Below the pieces are notes generated by a model. That model made no database searches, was not told the origin of the DNA, and saw only the letters and a list, made by a program, of their open reading frames with translations. A DNA stretch of 57,486 nt from Aurantimonas marianensis (GTDB taxonomy: Bacteria > Pseudomonadota > Alphaproteobacteria > Rhizobiales > Rhizobiaceae): NCBI RefSeq assembly GCF_024195285.1, contig NZ_JALHBS010000038.1, positions 1 to 57,486 on the forward strand. The letters are read 5' to 3'. Position numbers and translations under genes: made by a program. Position 1 is the stretch's first letter. Every line of letters starts with the position of its first letter. Shown piece after piece: positions 35,413-44,597 of the stretch.

Positions 35413-35513
35413 GACGCACGGCCCAATTCCACGCGCAAGAACGGCCGGAAAAGGCCGCGCCCCGGACGACCAGACCAAACGACAGTTTTTCAACGCAGAT
35501 GGGAGGAAAGATT

Positions 35514-36500
35514 ATGATGCACACCACGTTGAAGGCGCTTCTCGCCGGCGCCGCATTGCTGGCTACCAGCGCCGCCGCTCAGGCCCAGGAAGAGATCATC
35601 TTCGGCATCAGCGCGGCCAATGGTTCGCTGCAGGAGCGGACCGCCAGCGAATTCGCCAAGCGCGCCAACGAAAAGCTCGGCGACAAGGCCGTGGTCAAGG
35701 TGTTCGACTCCTCGCAGCTCGGCAAGGACAAGGACATGCTGCAGAAGATCAAGCTCGGCACCATGCACCTGACGCTGCCGTCCTCGACCATGCCGGAGAT
35801 CGCGCCGGAATACGCGATTTTCGACCTGCCCTTCATGGTCAAGGATCGCGACCACCTGGCGCGGATCGACGAAACCCTGTTCAAGGACGTGCTGGTGCCC
35901 GCCGCCGAGGCCCAGGGCTATCGCCCGCTGGCGATCTGGGAGAACGGCTTCCGTCAGATCACCAACAATGTCCGGCCGATCAACACGCCGGCCGATCTCG
36001 ACGGATTGAAGATCCGCACCCCGAATTCGTCCTGGCGGGTGGCGATGTTCGAGGCCTATGGCGCCAATCCAACGCCGATGTCCTTCTCCGAGGTTTTCGT
36101 TGCGCTGCAGACCGGCGTCATCGACGGTCAGGAAAATCCGCTGACCAACATCGCCGCCGGCAAGCTCGACGAGGTGCAGAAATACCTGTCGATGTCCGGC
36201 CACGTTTATTCGCCGGCCTATCCGACGGTTGGGATCGCGACCTTCGAAAAGCTCGACCCGGAGGTTCAGACGGTGCTCGCCGAGACCGCCAGGGAGGTCG
36301 CGACATGGGCCCGCGAACAGGGCGCCAGCGCCGACGGCGAACTCCTGCAGAAGCTGAAGGATGGCGGCATGGAGGTCAACGAGGCCGACCGTCAGGCCTT
36401 CGTCGACGCTTCCAAGCCGCTCTATGAGAAGTTCGCGGCGGAAGTGGACGGTGGTCAGGAGATGATCGAGAAGGCCCAGTCGCTCGCCGACGGGTCCTGA
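35514..36500 (+). CDS. dctP: TRAP transporter substrate-binding protein (DctP family)
   Basis: 328 residues from the ATG at 35514 behind GGGAGGAAAG. Signal peptide (LLAGAALLATSAAAQA) then the DctP core: SQLGKDKDMLQKIKLGTMHL, LPFMVKDRDHLARI, and the carboxylate-binding Arg/Asn block KIRTPNSSWRVAMFEAYGAN and GVIDGQENPL. It binds the acid substrate in the periplasm and delivers it to DctQM. Given the operon, a tetronate (threonate or erythronate) is the likely ligand. Confidence 0.92.
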   Translation: MMHTTLKALLAGAALLATSAAAQAQEEIIFGISAANGSLQERTASEFAKRANEKLGDKAVVKVFDSSQLGKDKDMLQKIKLGTMHLTLPSSTMPEIAPEYAIFDLPFMVKDRDHLARIDETLFKDVLVPAAEAQGYRPLAIWENGFRQITNNVRPINTPADLDGLKIRTPNSSWRVAMFEAYGANPTPMSFSEVFVALQTGVIDGQENPLTNIAAGKLDEVQKYLSMSGHVYSPAYPTVGIATFEKLDPEVQTVLAETAREVATWAREQGASADGELLQKLKDGGMEVNEADRQAFVDASKPLYEKFAAEVDGGQEMIEKAQSLADGS

Positions 36501-36517
36501 GACCGCCAGAGGGATTC

Positions 36518-36539
36518 GGGGGCCGGCGAACCGGCCCCC
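36518..36539 (+). terminator. Intercistronic hairpin after dctP
   Basis: GGGGGCCGG (36518-36526), loop CGAA, CCGGCCCCC (36531-36539): a perfect 9-bp stem followed by GTCCTT, not a long T-run. It lies in the dctP-dctQ gap, where such stems often stabilise or attenuate mRNA so that the binding protein exceeds the membrane subunits. Confidence 0.6.
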
Positions 36540-36589
36540 GTCCTTCGCTCGTCAACCACCTCACGTGCCTTCTTTTGGAAAAACCGCCC

Positions 36590-37147
36590 ATGTCCCGGCT
36601 CGCCCGCTGGCTCGACATCGCCCTTCAGGCAGTGACGCTGTTTCTGCTGATCGTCCTTACGGGGGTGGTCCTTCTGGGCGTAAGCTTCCGCTATTCCGGC
36701 AACTCGCTGATCTGGTACGACGAGATCGCGTCGGTGCTGCTCGCCTGGATCACCTTTTCCGGGGCCGCGCTGGCGACGATGCGCAATGCGCATCTCGGAT
36801 TCAGCGGCCTCCTCTTCGCCTTGCCGCGGCCGAGCCGCACGATCCTGTTCGCGTTGGTCGAGCTGATCTTCCTGGTCGTCTTCGTGGTGATCGGTTGGGG
36901 CGGTTGGGCGATCCTCGATATCTTCGGCAATGAGACGCTGATTTCCGTGCGTTTCATACCCCGCGATTTCGTGCAGGCGATTCTGCCGGTCAGCGCCGGG
37001 CTGATCATCCTGGCGCGTATCCTGACCCTCCCCGAACGTTACCGGGACGTTCAGGAAGGCCTCGATCCGGAGCAGCGCGAAATCGAGACCGAGATCGCCC
37101 GCGCCGAAACCGAACTCAACGCCATGCGCGCGGGAGAGCCGAAATGA
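36590..37147 (+). CDS. dctQ: TRAP transporter small membrane subunit (DctQ family)
   Basis: 185 residues from the ATG at 36590 (an in-frame TTG 15 bp upstream is possible). Four membrane helices; typical DctQ pattern VSFRYSGNSLIWYDEIASVL, AWITFSGAALATMRNAHLGF. Ends with a charged helix. The last bases overlap dctM (ATGA). Confidence 0.9.
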   Translation: MSRLARWLDIALQAVTLFLLIVLTGVVLLGVSFRYSGNSLIWYDEIASVLLAWITFSGAALATMRNAHLGFSGLLFALPRPSRTILFALVELIFLVVFVVIGWGGWAILDIFGNETLISVRFIPRDFVQAILPVSAGLIILARILTLPERYRDVQEGLDPEQREIETEIARAETELNAMRAGEPK

Positions 37148-38430
37148 CCGAGGCGCTGATACTCCTGTTGATGTTCGTACTGATCGCCATCGGTCTGCCG
37201 ATCGCGGTCGCAATCCTCGCCAGCGCGCTGGTCGGCGTGTTCATCCTGAACGGCCATCTTGGCTTCCTGAACGCCGCGCTATCAATCTTCGACGGCGCGA
37301 CCAGCTTCCCGCTGATCGCCATTCCGCTGTTCATCCTGGCCGGCGCGTTGATGAACACCGGCGGCATCTCGCAGCGCCTGATCACCTTCGTTTCCGCTTT
37401 GATCGGCTTTCTGCGCGGTGGCCTGGCGATGGTGAATGTCGGGGTCTCGCTGTTCTTCGCCGAAATTTCCGGCTCGGCCGTCGCCGATGTCGCGGCGATC
37501 GGCTCGGTGCTGATCCCGGCGATGAAGAAGAAGGGCTATTCGCCCCGCTTCGCCGCCGCGATCACCTCGTCCTCCGCCTCGCTGGCCATTATCATCCCGC
37601 CATCGATCCCGATGATCCTCTATGGCGCACTGTCGGACACCTCGATCGTCCGGCTGTTCGTCGCCGGCATCGTGCCGGGGCTGCTCGGCGGCTTTTCGAT
37701 GATGGCGCTCTCCTATTATTTCGCCGTTCGCTACGACCTGCCGCGCGAGGAGGCGTTCAGCCTCCCCCGCCTCTGGACGGCGACGAAGAACGCGGGCTGG
37801 GCGCTGGTCCTGCCGGTGATCATCCTCGGCGGAATCTTCGGCGGCTTCGTCACGGCGACCGAAGGCGCGGGCCTCGCCGTCGTCGCGGCGCTGCTGATCG
37901 GCGGCTTCATCTATCGCGAGATCAATCTGCGCAAACTCTATCTTTCGCTGGTCGACGGAGTGATCCAGACCGCGGTCGTCATGCTGCTGGTCGCGACATC
38001 CGCGGTGCTCGGCCTCTATCTGACCGAGACCGAGATGCCGCAGCGCCTCGCCGCCAGCATCACCACCCTGACGACGGACAAGTTCCTAGTCCTGATGATC
38101 ATCAACGTCTTTCTCCTGTTCGTCGGCATGGTCCTGCACGGCGCGGCGGCGATCATCCTGACGGTGCCGATCTTCATGCCGCTGGTCCACGAGATCGGCA
38201 TCGACCCGATCCAGTTCGGCATATTGTTGACGCTGAACATCGCACTCGGCCAGCAGACACCGCCGGTCGCCAGCGTGCTCGTCACGGCCTGTTCGATCGC
38301 CCGCACCGACATCTGGAAGACCACCAAGACCAACCTGCCGTTCATCGGCGTGCTGGTCCTGATCCTCATCCTGGTGACCTATGTGCCGGCGGTCTCGCTG
38401 TCGCTCGTGGATGTCTTCTACGGGCAATGA
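37144..38430 (+). CDS. dctM: TRAP transporter large membrane subunit (DctM family)
   Basis: 428 residues, about 11-12 membrane helices, full length for DctM. Conserved segments: IPLFILAGALMNTGGIS, FFAEISGSAVADVAAIGSVL, IPPSIPMILYGALSDTSI and NIALGQQTPPVASVL. Catalyses sodium-coupled uptake. Overlaps dctQ by 4 nt. Confidence 0.95.
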   Translation: MTEALILLLMFVLIAIGLPIAVAILASALVGVFILNGHLGFLNAALSIFDGATSFPLIAIPLFILAGALMNTGGISQRLITFVSALIGFLRGGLAMVNVGVSLFFAEISGSAVADVAAIGSVLIPAMKKKGYSPRFAAAITSSSASLAIIIPPSIPMILYGALSDTSIVRLFVAGIVPGLLGGFSMMALSYYFAVRYDLPREEAFSLPRLWTATKNAGWALVLPVIILGGIFGGFVTATEGAGLAVVAALLIGGFIYREINLRKLYLSLVDGVIQTAVVMLLVATSAVLGLYLTETEMPQRLAASITTLTTDKFLVLMIINVFLLFVGMVLHGAAAIILTVPIFMPLVHEIGIDPIQFGILLTLNIALGQQTPPVASVLVTACSIARTDIWKTTKTNLPFIGVLVLILILVTYVPAVSLSLVDVFYGQ

Positions 38431-38574
38431 ATCCGTAGGCCGCGTTCGGAATAGGAAAGGCCGAGCGATCCGACCTTCGCCTCCTCTTTCCTTGATGGCC
38501 TTGGCACGAACCTCGAAGACACGGTAGGAAACTTCGACGCGGTATACATTGTCGGGATTCGCGCCCAGGGAGGG

Positions 38575-39843
38575 ATGATGCTGCTCGGCTGCATAGGGGA
38601 TGACTTCACCGGCTCGTCCGACCTCGCCAACACCCTCGCCAAGGGCGGCATGCGGGTGACGCAATATAGCGGGGTGCCGGGCGGACCCGGCGAGCCGGAC
38701 GTCGAGGCCGGGATCGTCGCGCTTAAATCGCGGACGATCCCCCCGGCCGAGGCGGTGGCGCTGTCGCTCAAAGCGCTCGACTGGCTGGTCGGCCAGGGTT
38801 GCCGGCAGTTCCTGTTCAAATACTGTTCGACCTTCGATTCGACACCGGCGGGCAATATCGGCCCGGTGATCGATGCCCTGATGCAGCGCCTCGGCGCCGA
38901 TCGAACCATCGTCTGCCCTGCCTTCCCGGCAACCGGGCGCAGCATCTATCAGGGACACCTGTTCGTCGGCGACCGGCTGCTCAGCGAAAGCGGCATGGAA
39001 CACCATCCGCTGACGCCGATGACCGACGCCGATCTTCGCCGCTGGCTGGCGCCGCAGACGAAACAGGGCGTCGGGCACGTCGCCGCGACCACGGTGTTCC
39101 AAGGTGGCCCGGCGATCCTCGACGCGATCGACGGCGAAGCGAAAGCCGGGCGTCCGGTGGTGGTGGTCGACGCGATTCGCGACGAGGATCTCCTTGCGAT
39201 CGGTCACGCCGCGCGCGATCTGCGGCTTCTGACCGGCGGCTCGGGCATCGCCCTCGGCCTGCCCGACAATTTCCGCGCCGAGAATCTGCTGGCGTCTGAG
39301 CCGTCCGCCTGGACCGGCTCTGACGGCCCGGCGGCGATCCTGTCCGGCTCGTGCTCGACGATGACGCGGACGCAGGTCGCGCGCTATGCGGAGACCGCCC
39401 CTGCCCTCGAAATCGTACCGGATAAGGTGATGGTGGGCGAGCAATCGCCTGACGGCGCGGTCGGTTGGGCGCTCGAACAGACCGACGGTGTTCCGCTCAT
39501 CTACTCCTCGGCCGACCCGGAATCGGTCAAGGCGGCGCAGCAGCGTTTCGGCCGGGACCAGCTCGCCGCTCGCCTCGAGGAATTCTTCGCCGAAACTGCC
39601 CGCCGATTGTGCGCCGCCGGCGTTACCCGGTTGGTCGTGGCGGGCGGCGAGACGTCGGGCGCGGTCGTCGAGGGGCTCGGCCTCTCTGCCCTTTCTATCG
39701 GGCCGGAAATCGCGCCGGGCGTTCCGGCCGTCAAGGCGTCGGACCGGCCGCTCTGGCTGACCCTGAAGTCGGGCAATTTCGGCGACGCGGATTTCTTCCA
39801 GACCGCGCTGGGCGTCCTGAAAGGCGAGCATCATGACGGCTGA
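38575..39843 (+). CDS. otnK: 3-oxo-tetronate 4-kinase (DUF1537 family)
   Basis: 422 residues from the ATG at 38575 behind AGGGAGGG (an adjacent ATG at 38578 is equivalent). Four-carbon acid sugar kinase N-terminal domain: LGCIGDDFTGSSDLANTLAK, FKYCSTFDSTPAGNIGPV and GRSIYQGHLFVGD; C-terminal nucleotide-binding domain: LVVAGGETSGAVVEGLGLSA. It phosphorylates 3-oxo-tetronate (or D-threonate/erythronate in related kinases). A 145-bp gap separates it from dctM. Confidence 0.9.
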   Translation: MMLLGCIGDDFTGSSDLANTLAKGGMRVTQYSGVPGGPGEPDVEAGIVALKSRTIPPAEAVALSLKALDWLVGQGCRQFLFKYCSTFDSTPAGNIGPVIDALMQRLGADRTIVCPAFPATGRSIYQGHLFVGDRLLSESGMEHHPLTPMTDADLRRWLAPQTKQGVGHVAATTVFQGGPAILDAIDGEAKAGRPVVVVDAIRDEDLLAIGHAARDLRLLTGGSGIALGLPDNFRAENLLASEPSAWTGSDGPAAILSGSCSTMTRTQVARYAETAPALEIVPDKVMVGEQSPDGAVGWALEQTDGVPLIYSSADPESVKAAQQRFGRDQLAARLEEFFAETARRLCAAGVTRLVVAGGETSGAVVEGLGLSALSIGPEIAPGVPAVKASDRPLWLTLKSGNFGDADFFQTALGVLKGEHHDG

Positions 39844-40480
39844 GGCACAGCTTCGCGAGACGGTCTGCGAACTGGCGCGCTCGATCTACGATCGCGGCCT
39901 GACCCACGGCGCCTCGGGCAATATCTCGGTCCGGATGCCCGATGGCGGCCTGCTGGTGACACCGACCGGCTCCTCCTTCGGCCGGCTCGATCCGGCCCGC
40001 CTCAGCCGGTTCGATGCCGCCGGTACGCTCGTCGCGGGCGACAAGCCGACTAAGGAGATGCCGCTGCACCGGGCCTTCTACGAAACACGATCCACAGCCG
40101 GCGCGGTGGTGCATCTGCATTCGACCCATTCCGTCGCCCTTTCGATGCTGCCGGACATCGACCCGGACAACATGTTGCCCCCCCTCACCGCCTATTCGAT
40201 CATAAGGCTCGGCAAGGTGCAGCTATTGCCGTATTTTTTGCCCGGCGACGCGGCCATCGGCAACGCCATCCGCGGCCTCGCGGGGCGCCGCTCGGCGGTC
40301 ATGCTGGCCAATCACGGTCCGGTCGTCGCCGGCAAGGATCTGGAATCCGCCGTTTATGCCGTCGAGGAACTGGAAGAGACGGCCCGGCTCGCGCTTCTCA
40401 CGCGCGGGCTGCAACCGCGTATGCTGACGCCTGAACAGATCGCCGGCGTCGTCACCGCCTTCGACGTGGAGTGGTCCTGA
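39833..40480 (+). CDS. otnC: 3-oxo-tetronate 4-phosphate decarboxylase (class II aldolase family)
   Basis: 215 residues. Class II aldolase/adducin fold with zinc ligands HLHS (near 95-98) and a later His in ANHGPVVAGKD; TPTGSSFGRL and GASGNISVR near the N-terminus fit OtnC. It decarboxylates 3-oxo-tetronate 4-phosphate to dihydroxyacetone phosphate. It overlaps otnK by 11 nt. Confidence 0.9.
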   Translation: MTAEAQLRETVCELARSIYDRGLTHGASGNISVRMPDGGLLVTPTGSSFGRLDPARLSRFDAAGTLVAGDKPTKEMPLHRAFYETRSTAGAVVHLHSTHSVALSMLPDIDPDNMLPPLTAYSIIRLGKVQLLPYFLPGDAAIGNAIRGLAGRRSAVMLANHGPVVAGKDLESAVYAVEELEETARLALLTRGLQPRMLTPEQIAGVVTAFDVEWS

Positions 40481-41262
40481 TGATCCGCCTGTCCGCCAAT
40501 CTCGGCTTCCTGTGGACCGAACTGTCGCTTCCCGCGGCGATCCCCCGCGCCAAATCGGCCGGCTTCGACGCCGTCGAATGTCATTGGCCCTATGACGAGG
40601 ACGCCGGAGCCGTACGGCGGGCGCTGGAGGAGACCGGCCTGACCATGCTCGGCCTCAACACCCGCAAGGGCGGCACGACCGATTTCGGGCTTGCCGCCGT
40701 TCCCGGCCGCGAGACGGAAGCCCGGGCGGCGATCGACGAGGCCTTCGATTACGGCGCCGAGATCGGTGTCCGGGCCGTCCATGTCATGGCCGGAAAAACC
40801 CAAGGGGTCGATGGAGCGGGCGAGACGTTCGACAAGAACCTCGCCTATGCCTGCGACCGCGCCGCCAAACACGACATGACGGTGCTGATCGAGCCGATCA
40901 ACCACCGCGATGCGCCGGGCTATTTTCTCTTCGAAATCGAGCAGGCGGCGGAGATCGTCGCGCGTCTTGGCCGGCCCGAGCTGAAGATCATGTTCGACTG
41001 CTATCATACCCAGATCATGCAGGGCGATCTGATCCGCCGCTTCGAGCGCCACCGGGACATGATCGGCCATGTGCAGATTGCCGCCGTCCCGTCCCGCGCC
41101 GAGCCCGACGAGGGCGAACTCGCTTTCGAGCGGCTGCTGCCGGCTCTTGCGGCGCTCGGCTATGAAGGCTTTGTCGGCGCGGAATACCGGCCGCGCGGCT
41201 CGACCGACGAGGGGCTCGGCTGGATGGCGGCGTATCGCGCCGGCGGATCTGGCGAGCGTTAG
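40480..41262 (+). CDS. otnI: 2-oxo-tetronate isomerase (hydroxypyruvate isomerase family)
   Basis: 260 residues from the ATG at 40480, which shares a base with the otnC stop (TGATG); a GTG 9 bp upstream is less likely. TIM-barrel motifs: SANLGFLWTELSLPAAIPRA, VLIEPINHRDAPGYFLF (Glu), KIMFDCYHTQIMQGDL and FVGAEYRP. It converts 2-oxo- to 3-oxo-tetronate between the dehydrogenase and kinase steps. Confidence 0.9.
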   Translation: MIRLSANLGFLWTELSLPAAIPRAKSAGFDAVECHWPYDEDAGAVRRALEETGLTMLGLNTRKGGTTDFGLAAVPGRETEARAAIDEAFDYGAEIGVRAVHVMAGKTQGVDGAGETFDKNLAYACDRAAKHDMTVLIEPINHRDAPGYFLFEIEQAAEIVARLGRPELKIMFDCYHTQIMQGDLIRRFERHRDMIGHVQIAAVPSRAEPDEGELAFERLLPALAALGYEGFVGAEYRPRGSTDEGLGWMAAYRAGGSGER

Positions 41263-41336
41263 GCGGCAGTCCTGAATTGCCGAAGGCGGGACGTGTTGTC
41301 CGCCAAGGCGCATGAAACAGGTGATGGGAGGGCGCG

Positions 41337-42239
41337 TTGGCGGCAATGAAGGTAGGTTTCATCGGCCTCGGCTCGATGGGGATGGGAGCGGCCCTGTCCG
41401 CCCTGCGGGCCGGCCTGACGGTCTACGGCGTCGATTTGTCCCCCGCCGCCTTAGAGCGGCTCGAACAGGCGGGAGCCGCCGGTGTCGGTCAGGATGCGTC
41501 GGCCTTTGCCGGCGACCTCGACGCCGTCGTGCTTCTGGTGGTCAACGCCGCCCAATGCCGCGACGCGCTGTTCGGCGCGAACGGCATCGCGCCGCTGCTC
41601 AAACCCGGAACGCCGGTCATGGTGTCCGCCACGATCTCCCCCGACGATGCCCGCCGCTTCGATGAGGATCTGCGCGCGGCCGGCCTGAAAATGCTGGATG
41701 CACCAGTCTCCGGCGGGGCGGCGAAGGCCGAGACCGGCGAGATGACGATCATGGCCGCCGGGCCGCAGGACGTCTTCGACACGCTGGAGCCGTTGCTCGA
41801 TGCGATCGCGGCCAAGGTCTACAATATCGGCGAGACGATCGGGCTCGGCGCGACGGTGAAGATCGTCCACCAGCTGCTCGCCGGGGTCCATATCGCGGCC
41901 GGCGCCGAGGCGATGGCGCTTGCCTCCCGCGCCGGCATCCCGCTCGATCTGATGTACGACGTCGTCACCAACGCAGCCGGCAATTCCTGGATGTTCGAGA
42001 ACCGCATGAAGGGCGTCGTGGAAGGCGATTACACGCCGATGTCGGCGGTCGACATCTTCGTCAAGGACATGGGGCTGGTGACCGAAACCGGCCGGTCGCT
42101 CAAATTCCCGCTGCCGCTCGCTTCGACCGCCTATGCGATGTATCTCAACGCCAGCAACGCCGGCTACGGCAAGGAAGCCGACAGCGCCGTCATCAAGACC
42201 TTCGCCGGCATCGACCTGCCGAAGAAATCGGGCGGGTAG
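41337..42239 (+). CDS. ltnD: L-threonate 2-dehydrogenase (3-hydroxyisobutyrate dehydrogenase family)
   Basis: 300 residues from a TTG at 41337 (GGGAGGG 4 bp upstream; the ATG at 41346 is less well placed). Rossmann motif VGFIGLGSMGMGAALSALRA, signature DAPVSGGAAKAETGEMTIMA, catalytic Lys region GATVKIVHQLL. It oxidises a tetronate at C2. Last gene of the operon, 13 bp from convergent rmlA. Confidence 0.9.
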   Translation: MAAMKVGFIGLGSMGMGAALSALRAGLTVYGVDLSPAALERLEQAGAAGVGQDASAFAGDLDAVVLLVVNAAQCRDALFGANGIAPLLKPGTPVMVSATISPDDARRFDEDLRAAGLKMLDAPVSGGAAKAETGEMTIMAAGPQDVFDTLEPLLDAIAAKVYNIGETIGLGATVKIVHQLLAGVHIAAGAEAMALASRAGIPLDLMYDVVTNAAGNSWMFENRMKGVVEGDYTPMSAVDIFVKDMGLVTETGRSLKFPLPLASTAYAMYLNASNAGYGKEADSAVIKTFAGIDLPKKSGG

Positions 42240-42252
42240 ATAAAGCGACAGC

Positions 42253-43167
42253 CTATCCTGTCCGCTCTCCCGGCGCATCTCTTGTCATGACAAGCGCATG
42301 ATCTCGCGCTTCGGCCGCGACGGCCTCCAGATAGTGGCGGTATTCGCAGTCGGGCATCATTTGCGTGAGGGCCGCGAACGCCTCCAGGTTCAAGAACCCC
42401 CGCTGCAGCGCCGCCTCCTCCGGACAGCCGAACTTGATTCCCTGGCGCCGTTCCACCGTCTCGATGAAGGCGGCCGCCTCCTGCAGCGCGGCGCTCGTAC
42501 CGGCGTCGAGCCATGCGAAGCCGCGGCTCAGGCGACGCACCTTGAGACGCCCCGCATCCATGTAGGCGCGGTTGACGTCGGTGATCTCCAGCTCGCCGCG
42601 GGCCGACGGCTTCAGCCCGCGGGCGATCCCGACGACATCGCTATCGAAGATGTAGAGACCCGGCACGGCATAATGGGATCGCGGCTCGCGCGGCTTTTCC
42701 TCCAGCGACAGGACCCGTCCCTCCGCATCGAACTCCACCACGCCGTAATCGCGCGGATTGGTGACGCGGTAGGCAAAGATCAGGGCACCGCCGCTAAACT
42801 CCGCGAGCGCCCGCGGAATGGCGTCGCCGCCGACGAAGATGTTGTCTCCGAGCGCCAGCGTCACCGCCTCGCCGGCGATGAAGTCAGCGGCGATGAGGAA
42901 CGCCTGGGCGATTCCGGCCGGGCGTTCCTGCACCCGGTATTCGATCGAAATGCCCCATTGCCGGCCGTCGCCGAGCAGCGCCTGGAAACGCGGCTGGTCC
43001 TCTGGTGTCGTGATCACGCAGAATTCCCGTATGCCGGCCGCCATCAGCACGGTCAGCGGGTAATAGATCATCGGCTTGTCGTAGACGGCCTGCAGCTGCT
43101 TGCTGGCGACGAGGGTCAGCGGATAGAGGCGAGAGCCCCGGCCTCCCGCGAGAATGATGGCTTTCAC
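42253..43167 (-). CDS. rfbA: Glucose-1-phosphate thymidylyltransferase
   Basis: 304 residues from a GTG at 43167. Nucleotide motif ILAGGRGSRLYPLTLVASKQ, then DKPMIYYPLTVLMAAGIRE, ALGDNIFVGGD, and the substrate block RVLSLEEKPREPRSHYAVPG. Makes dTDP-glucose, the first step of the dTDP-sugar branch. Last gene of the minus-strand polysaccharide cluster. Confidence 0.96.
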   Translation of the reverse strand: MKAIILAGGRGSRLYPLTLVASKQLQAVYDKPMIYYPLTVLMAAGIREFCVITTPEDQPRFQALLGDGRQWGISIEYRVQERPAGIAQAFLIAADFIAGEAVTLALGDNIFVGGDAIPRALAEFSGGALIFAYRVTNPRDYGVVEFDAEGRVLSLEEKPREPRSHYAVPGLYIFDSDVVGIARGLKPSARGELEITDVNRAYMDAGRLKVRRLSRGFAWLDAGTSAALQEAAAFIETVERRQGIKFGCPEEAALQRGFLNLEAFAALTQMMPDCEYRHYLEAVAAEARDHALVMTRDAPGERTG

Positions 43168-43227
43168 TGAGTCATATCCTTCCAGCCCACTCGGTTCTGC
43201 CGAAACGGGGATTTTCGTGCCGAGCCA

Positions 43228-44097
43228 TCACCCGGGCCGGCGTGCGATGATCAGTCGCGAACCTCCGGCCGGCGCATCGACTCCGGCCCGCAGCAGGGCG
43301 CGCTCCAGCGTTAGAAACGCTTCCAGCCCCCGGTTGACGGCTGGCGGCAGCCGCAGTTCGGCGGTTGGATCATACGCCTCGACCGATTGCCGCTTGATGC
43401 GCGACAACGCCATCAGCGGCAACAGCAGCGATACGAAGGACGTACTTCGCACCACCGAAAAGCCCGCCGCCTCCACCTTCTTGCGAAGTTCTCTCGCCGA
43501 ATAACGCCGCTCGTGCCTGGCATAATCGTCGGCGGCGCTCCACAGCCAACGATGCTGGGGTACCGTCACCATCAATCCGCCGCCCGGCTTCACTGCGCTA
43601 TAAAGGTTCGAAAGAACGCCCTCATCGTCGTCGATATGCTCGATGACATCGAAAGCTCCGACCACGTCGAAGGCCTCGCGATAGGGCATCGCGCGCGCGT
43701 CCATCTGTACGAACTCGGCCTGCGGCACCCGCTCGGCGGCATGCTGGAGGCCGTCAACGAAAATCTCGCTGCCCGTCAACCGGGCCGCGGGAAAGGCTTC
43801 GGCGATCCCCCTGAGCACATATCCCGTGCCGCAGCCGACCTCGAGAAACGAGGTCATGGCGGGAAAATACGTCTTCAAGGCCCAGACGAGCAGCCGATTG
43901 CGGGAACGGAACCAGAAATTCCGATCCTCCAGCTCGGCGAGCAGCGCAAAATATTCTGCCTCGAACCCGCCGCCGGCCCGGGCCATGGCGGGCGCCCAAG
44001 CGCGAAAACCGTCGATGACCTCCGGCGTAAATCCGCATTGCGGGCAGGCGCCGTCATCCATCTGCCCGAGAGCTTTGCAACGCGGGCAGGCGATCAT
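43228..44097 (-). CDS. SAM-dependent methyltransferase with zinc-ribbon start
   Basis: 289 residues from the ATG at 44097; the open frame extends further but that part is not protein-like. A small zinc ribbon (CPRCKALG, CPQCGF) begins it, then class I motif I SFLEVGCGTGYVLRGIAEAF, acidic loop GAFDVIEHIDDDEGVL and GGGLMVTVPQHRWLW. It likely methylates a glycan or lipid-linked intermediate. It overlaps GtrA by 4 nt. Confidence 0.85.
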   Translation of the reverse strand: MIACPRCKALGQMDDGACPQCGFTPEVIDGFRAWAPAMARAGGGFEAEYFALLAELEDRNFWFRSRNRLLVWALKTYFPAMTSFLEVGCGTGYVLRGIAEAFPAARLTGSEIFVDGLQHAAERVPQAEFVQMDARAMPYREAFDVVGAFDVIEHIDDDEGVLSNLYSAVKPGGGLMVTVPQHRWLWSAADDYARHERRYSARELRKKVEAAGFSVVRSTSFVSLLLPLMALSRIKRQSVEAYDPTAELRLPPAVNRGLEAFLTLERALLRAGVDAPAGGSRLIIARRPG

Positions 44098-44567
44098 GCG
44101 TCCGCCTCGGCCTTCGGCGCGCGGAACACGAAGAGATTGAAGCAAATGAACAGAACCAACGCGACGATCAGAATCGCCGCCGCCTGCACGAATTGGTGCG
44201 GATAGCCCAGGCGATCGACGAAGATGAACAGAAGCATGAAGTTGGTGACATATCCGACTCCGTGGACCGCCCCGTAACGCCAAAGTGCCGGCCAGACGCG
44301 TCCCCGGTCCCGGAACGTCCAGGCCCGATTGCCGAGAAAGCCAATGCCCGCACCCAGAAGATACAGGAGAGACATGGCAAGCTTCGGCTCCAGGCCCGTC
44401 GCCGTGATGACCAGATAGGTTCCGTATCCGATCCCATTGGCGACAATGCCGACGAGACCGTAGCGCAAAAATTTCGATGCGATATCGGCAATCCGCGTTC
44501 GCCAAATTTCGCCGGTCGAGGACAACCGGTTCAGGGCGGTTTCAGGCATCGGAGGTCCGATCCGCAT
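44094..44567 (-). CDS. GtrA family membrane protein
   Basis: About 157 residues from the ATG at 44567 (GTG 44570 and ATG 44549 also possible). Four membrane helices with GtrA motifs KFLRYGLVGIVANGIGYGTY and GAGIGFLGNRAWTF. GtrA proteins are thought to flip polyprenyl-linked sugars across the membrane. Adjacent to a methyltransferase in the polysaccharide cluster. Confidence 0.88.
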   Translation of the reverse strand: MRIGPPMPETALNRLSSTGEIWRTRIADIASKFLRYGLVGIVANGIGYGTYLVITATGLEPKLAMSLLYLLGAGIGFLGNRAWTFRDRGRVWPALWRYGAVHGVGYVTNFMLLFIFVDRLGYPHQFVQAAAILIVALVLFICFNLFVFRAPKAEADA

Positions 44568-44597
44568 CACAAGTCCATTCTATCGGTCCAGCCCATT

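Noticed and set aside
34216-35493. 425-residue minus-strand frame opposite the pdxA2-like gene
   Set aside because: His/Arg/Gly-rich shadow of the PdxA-family gene.
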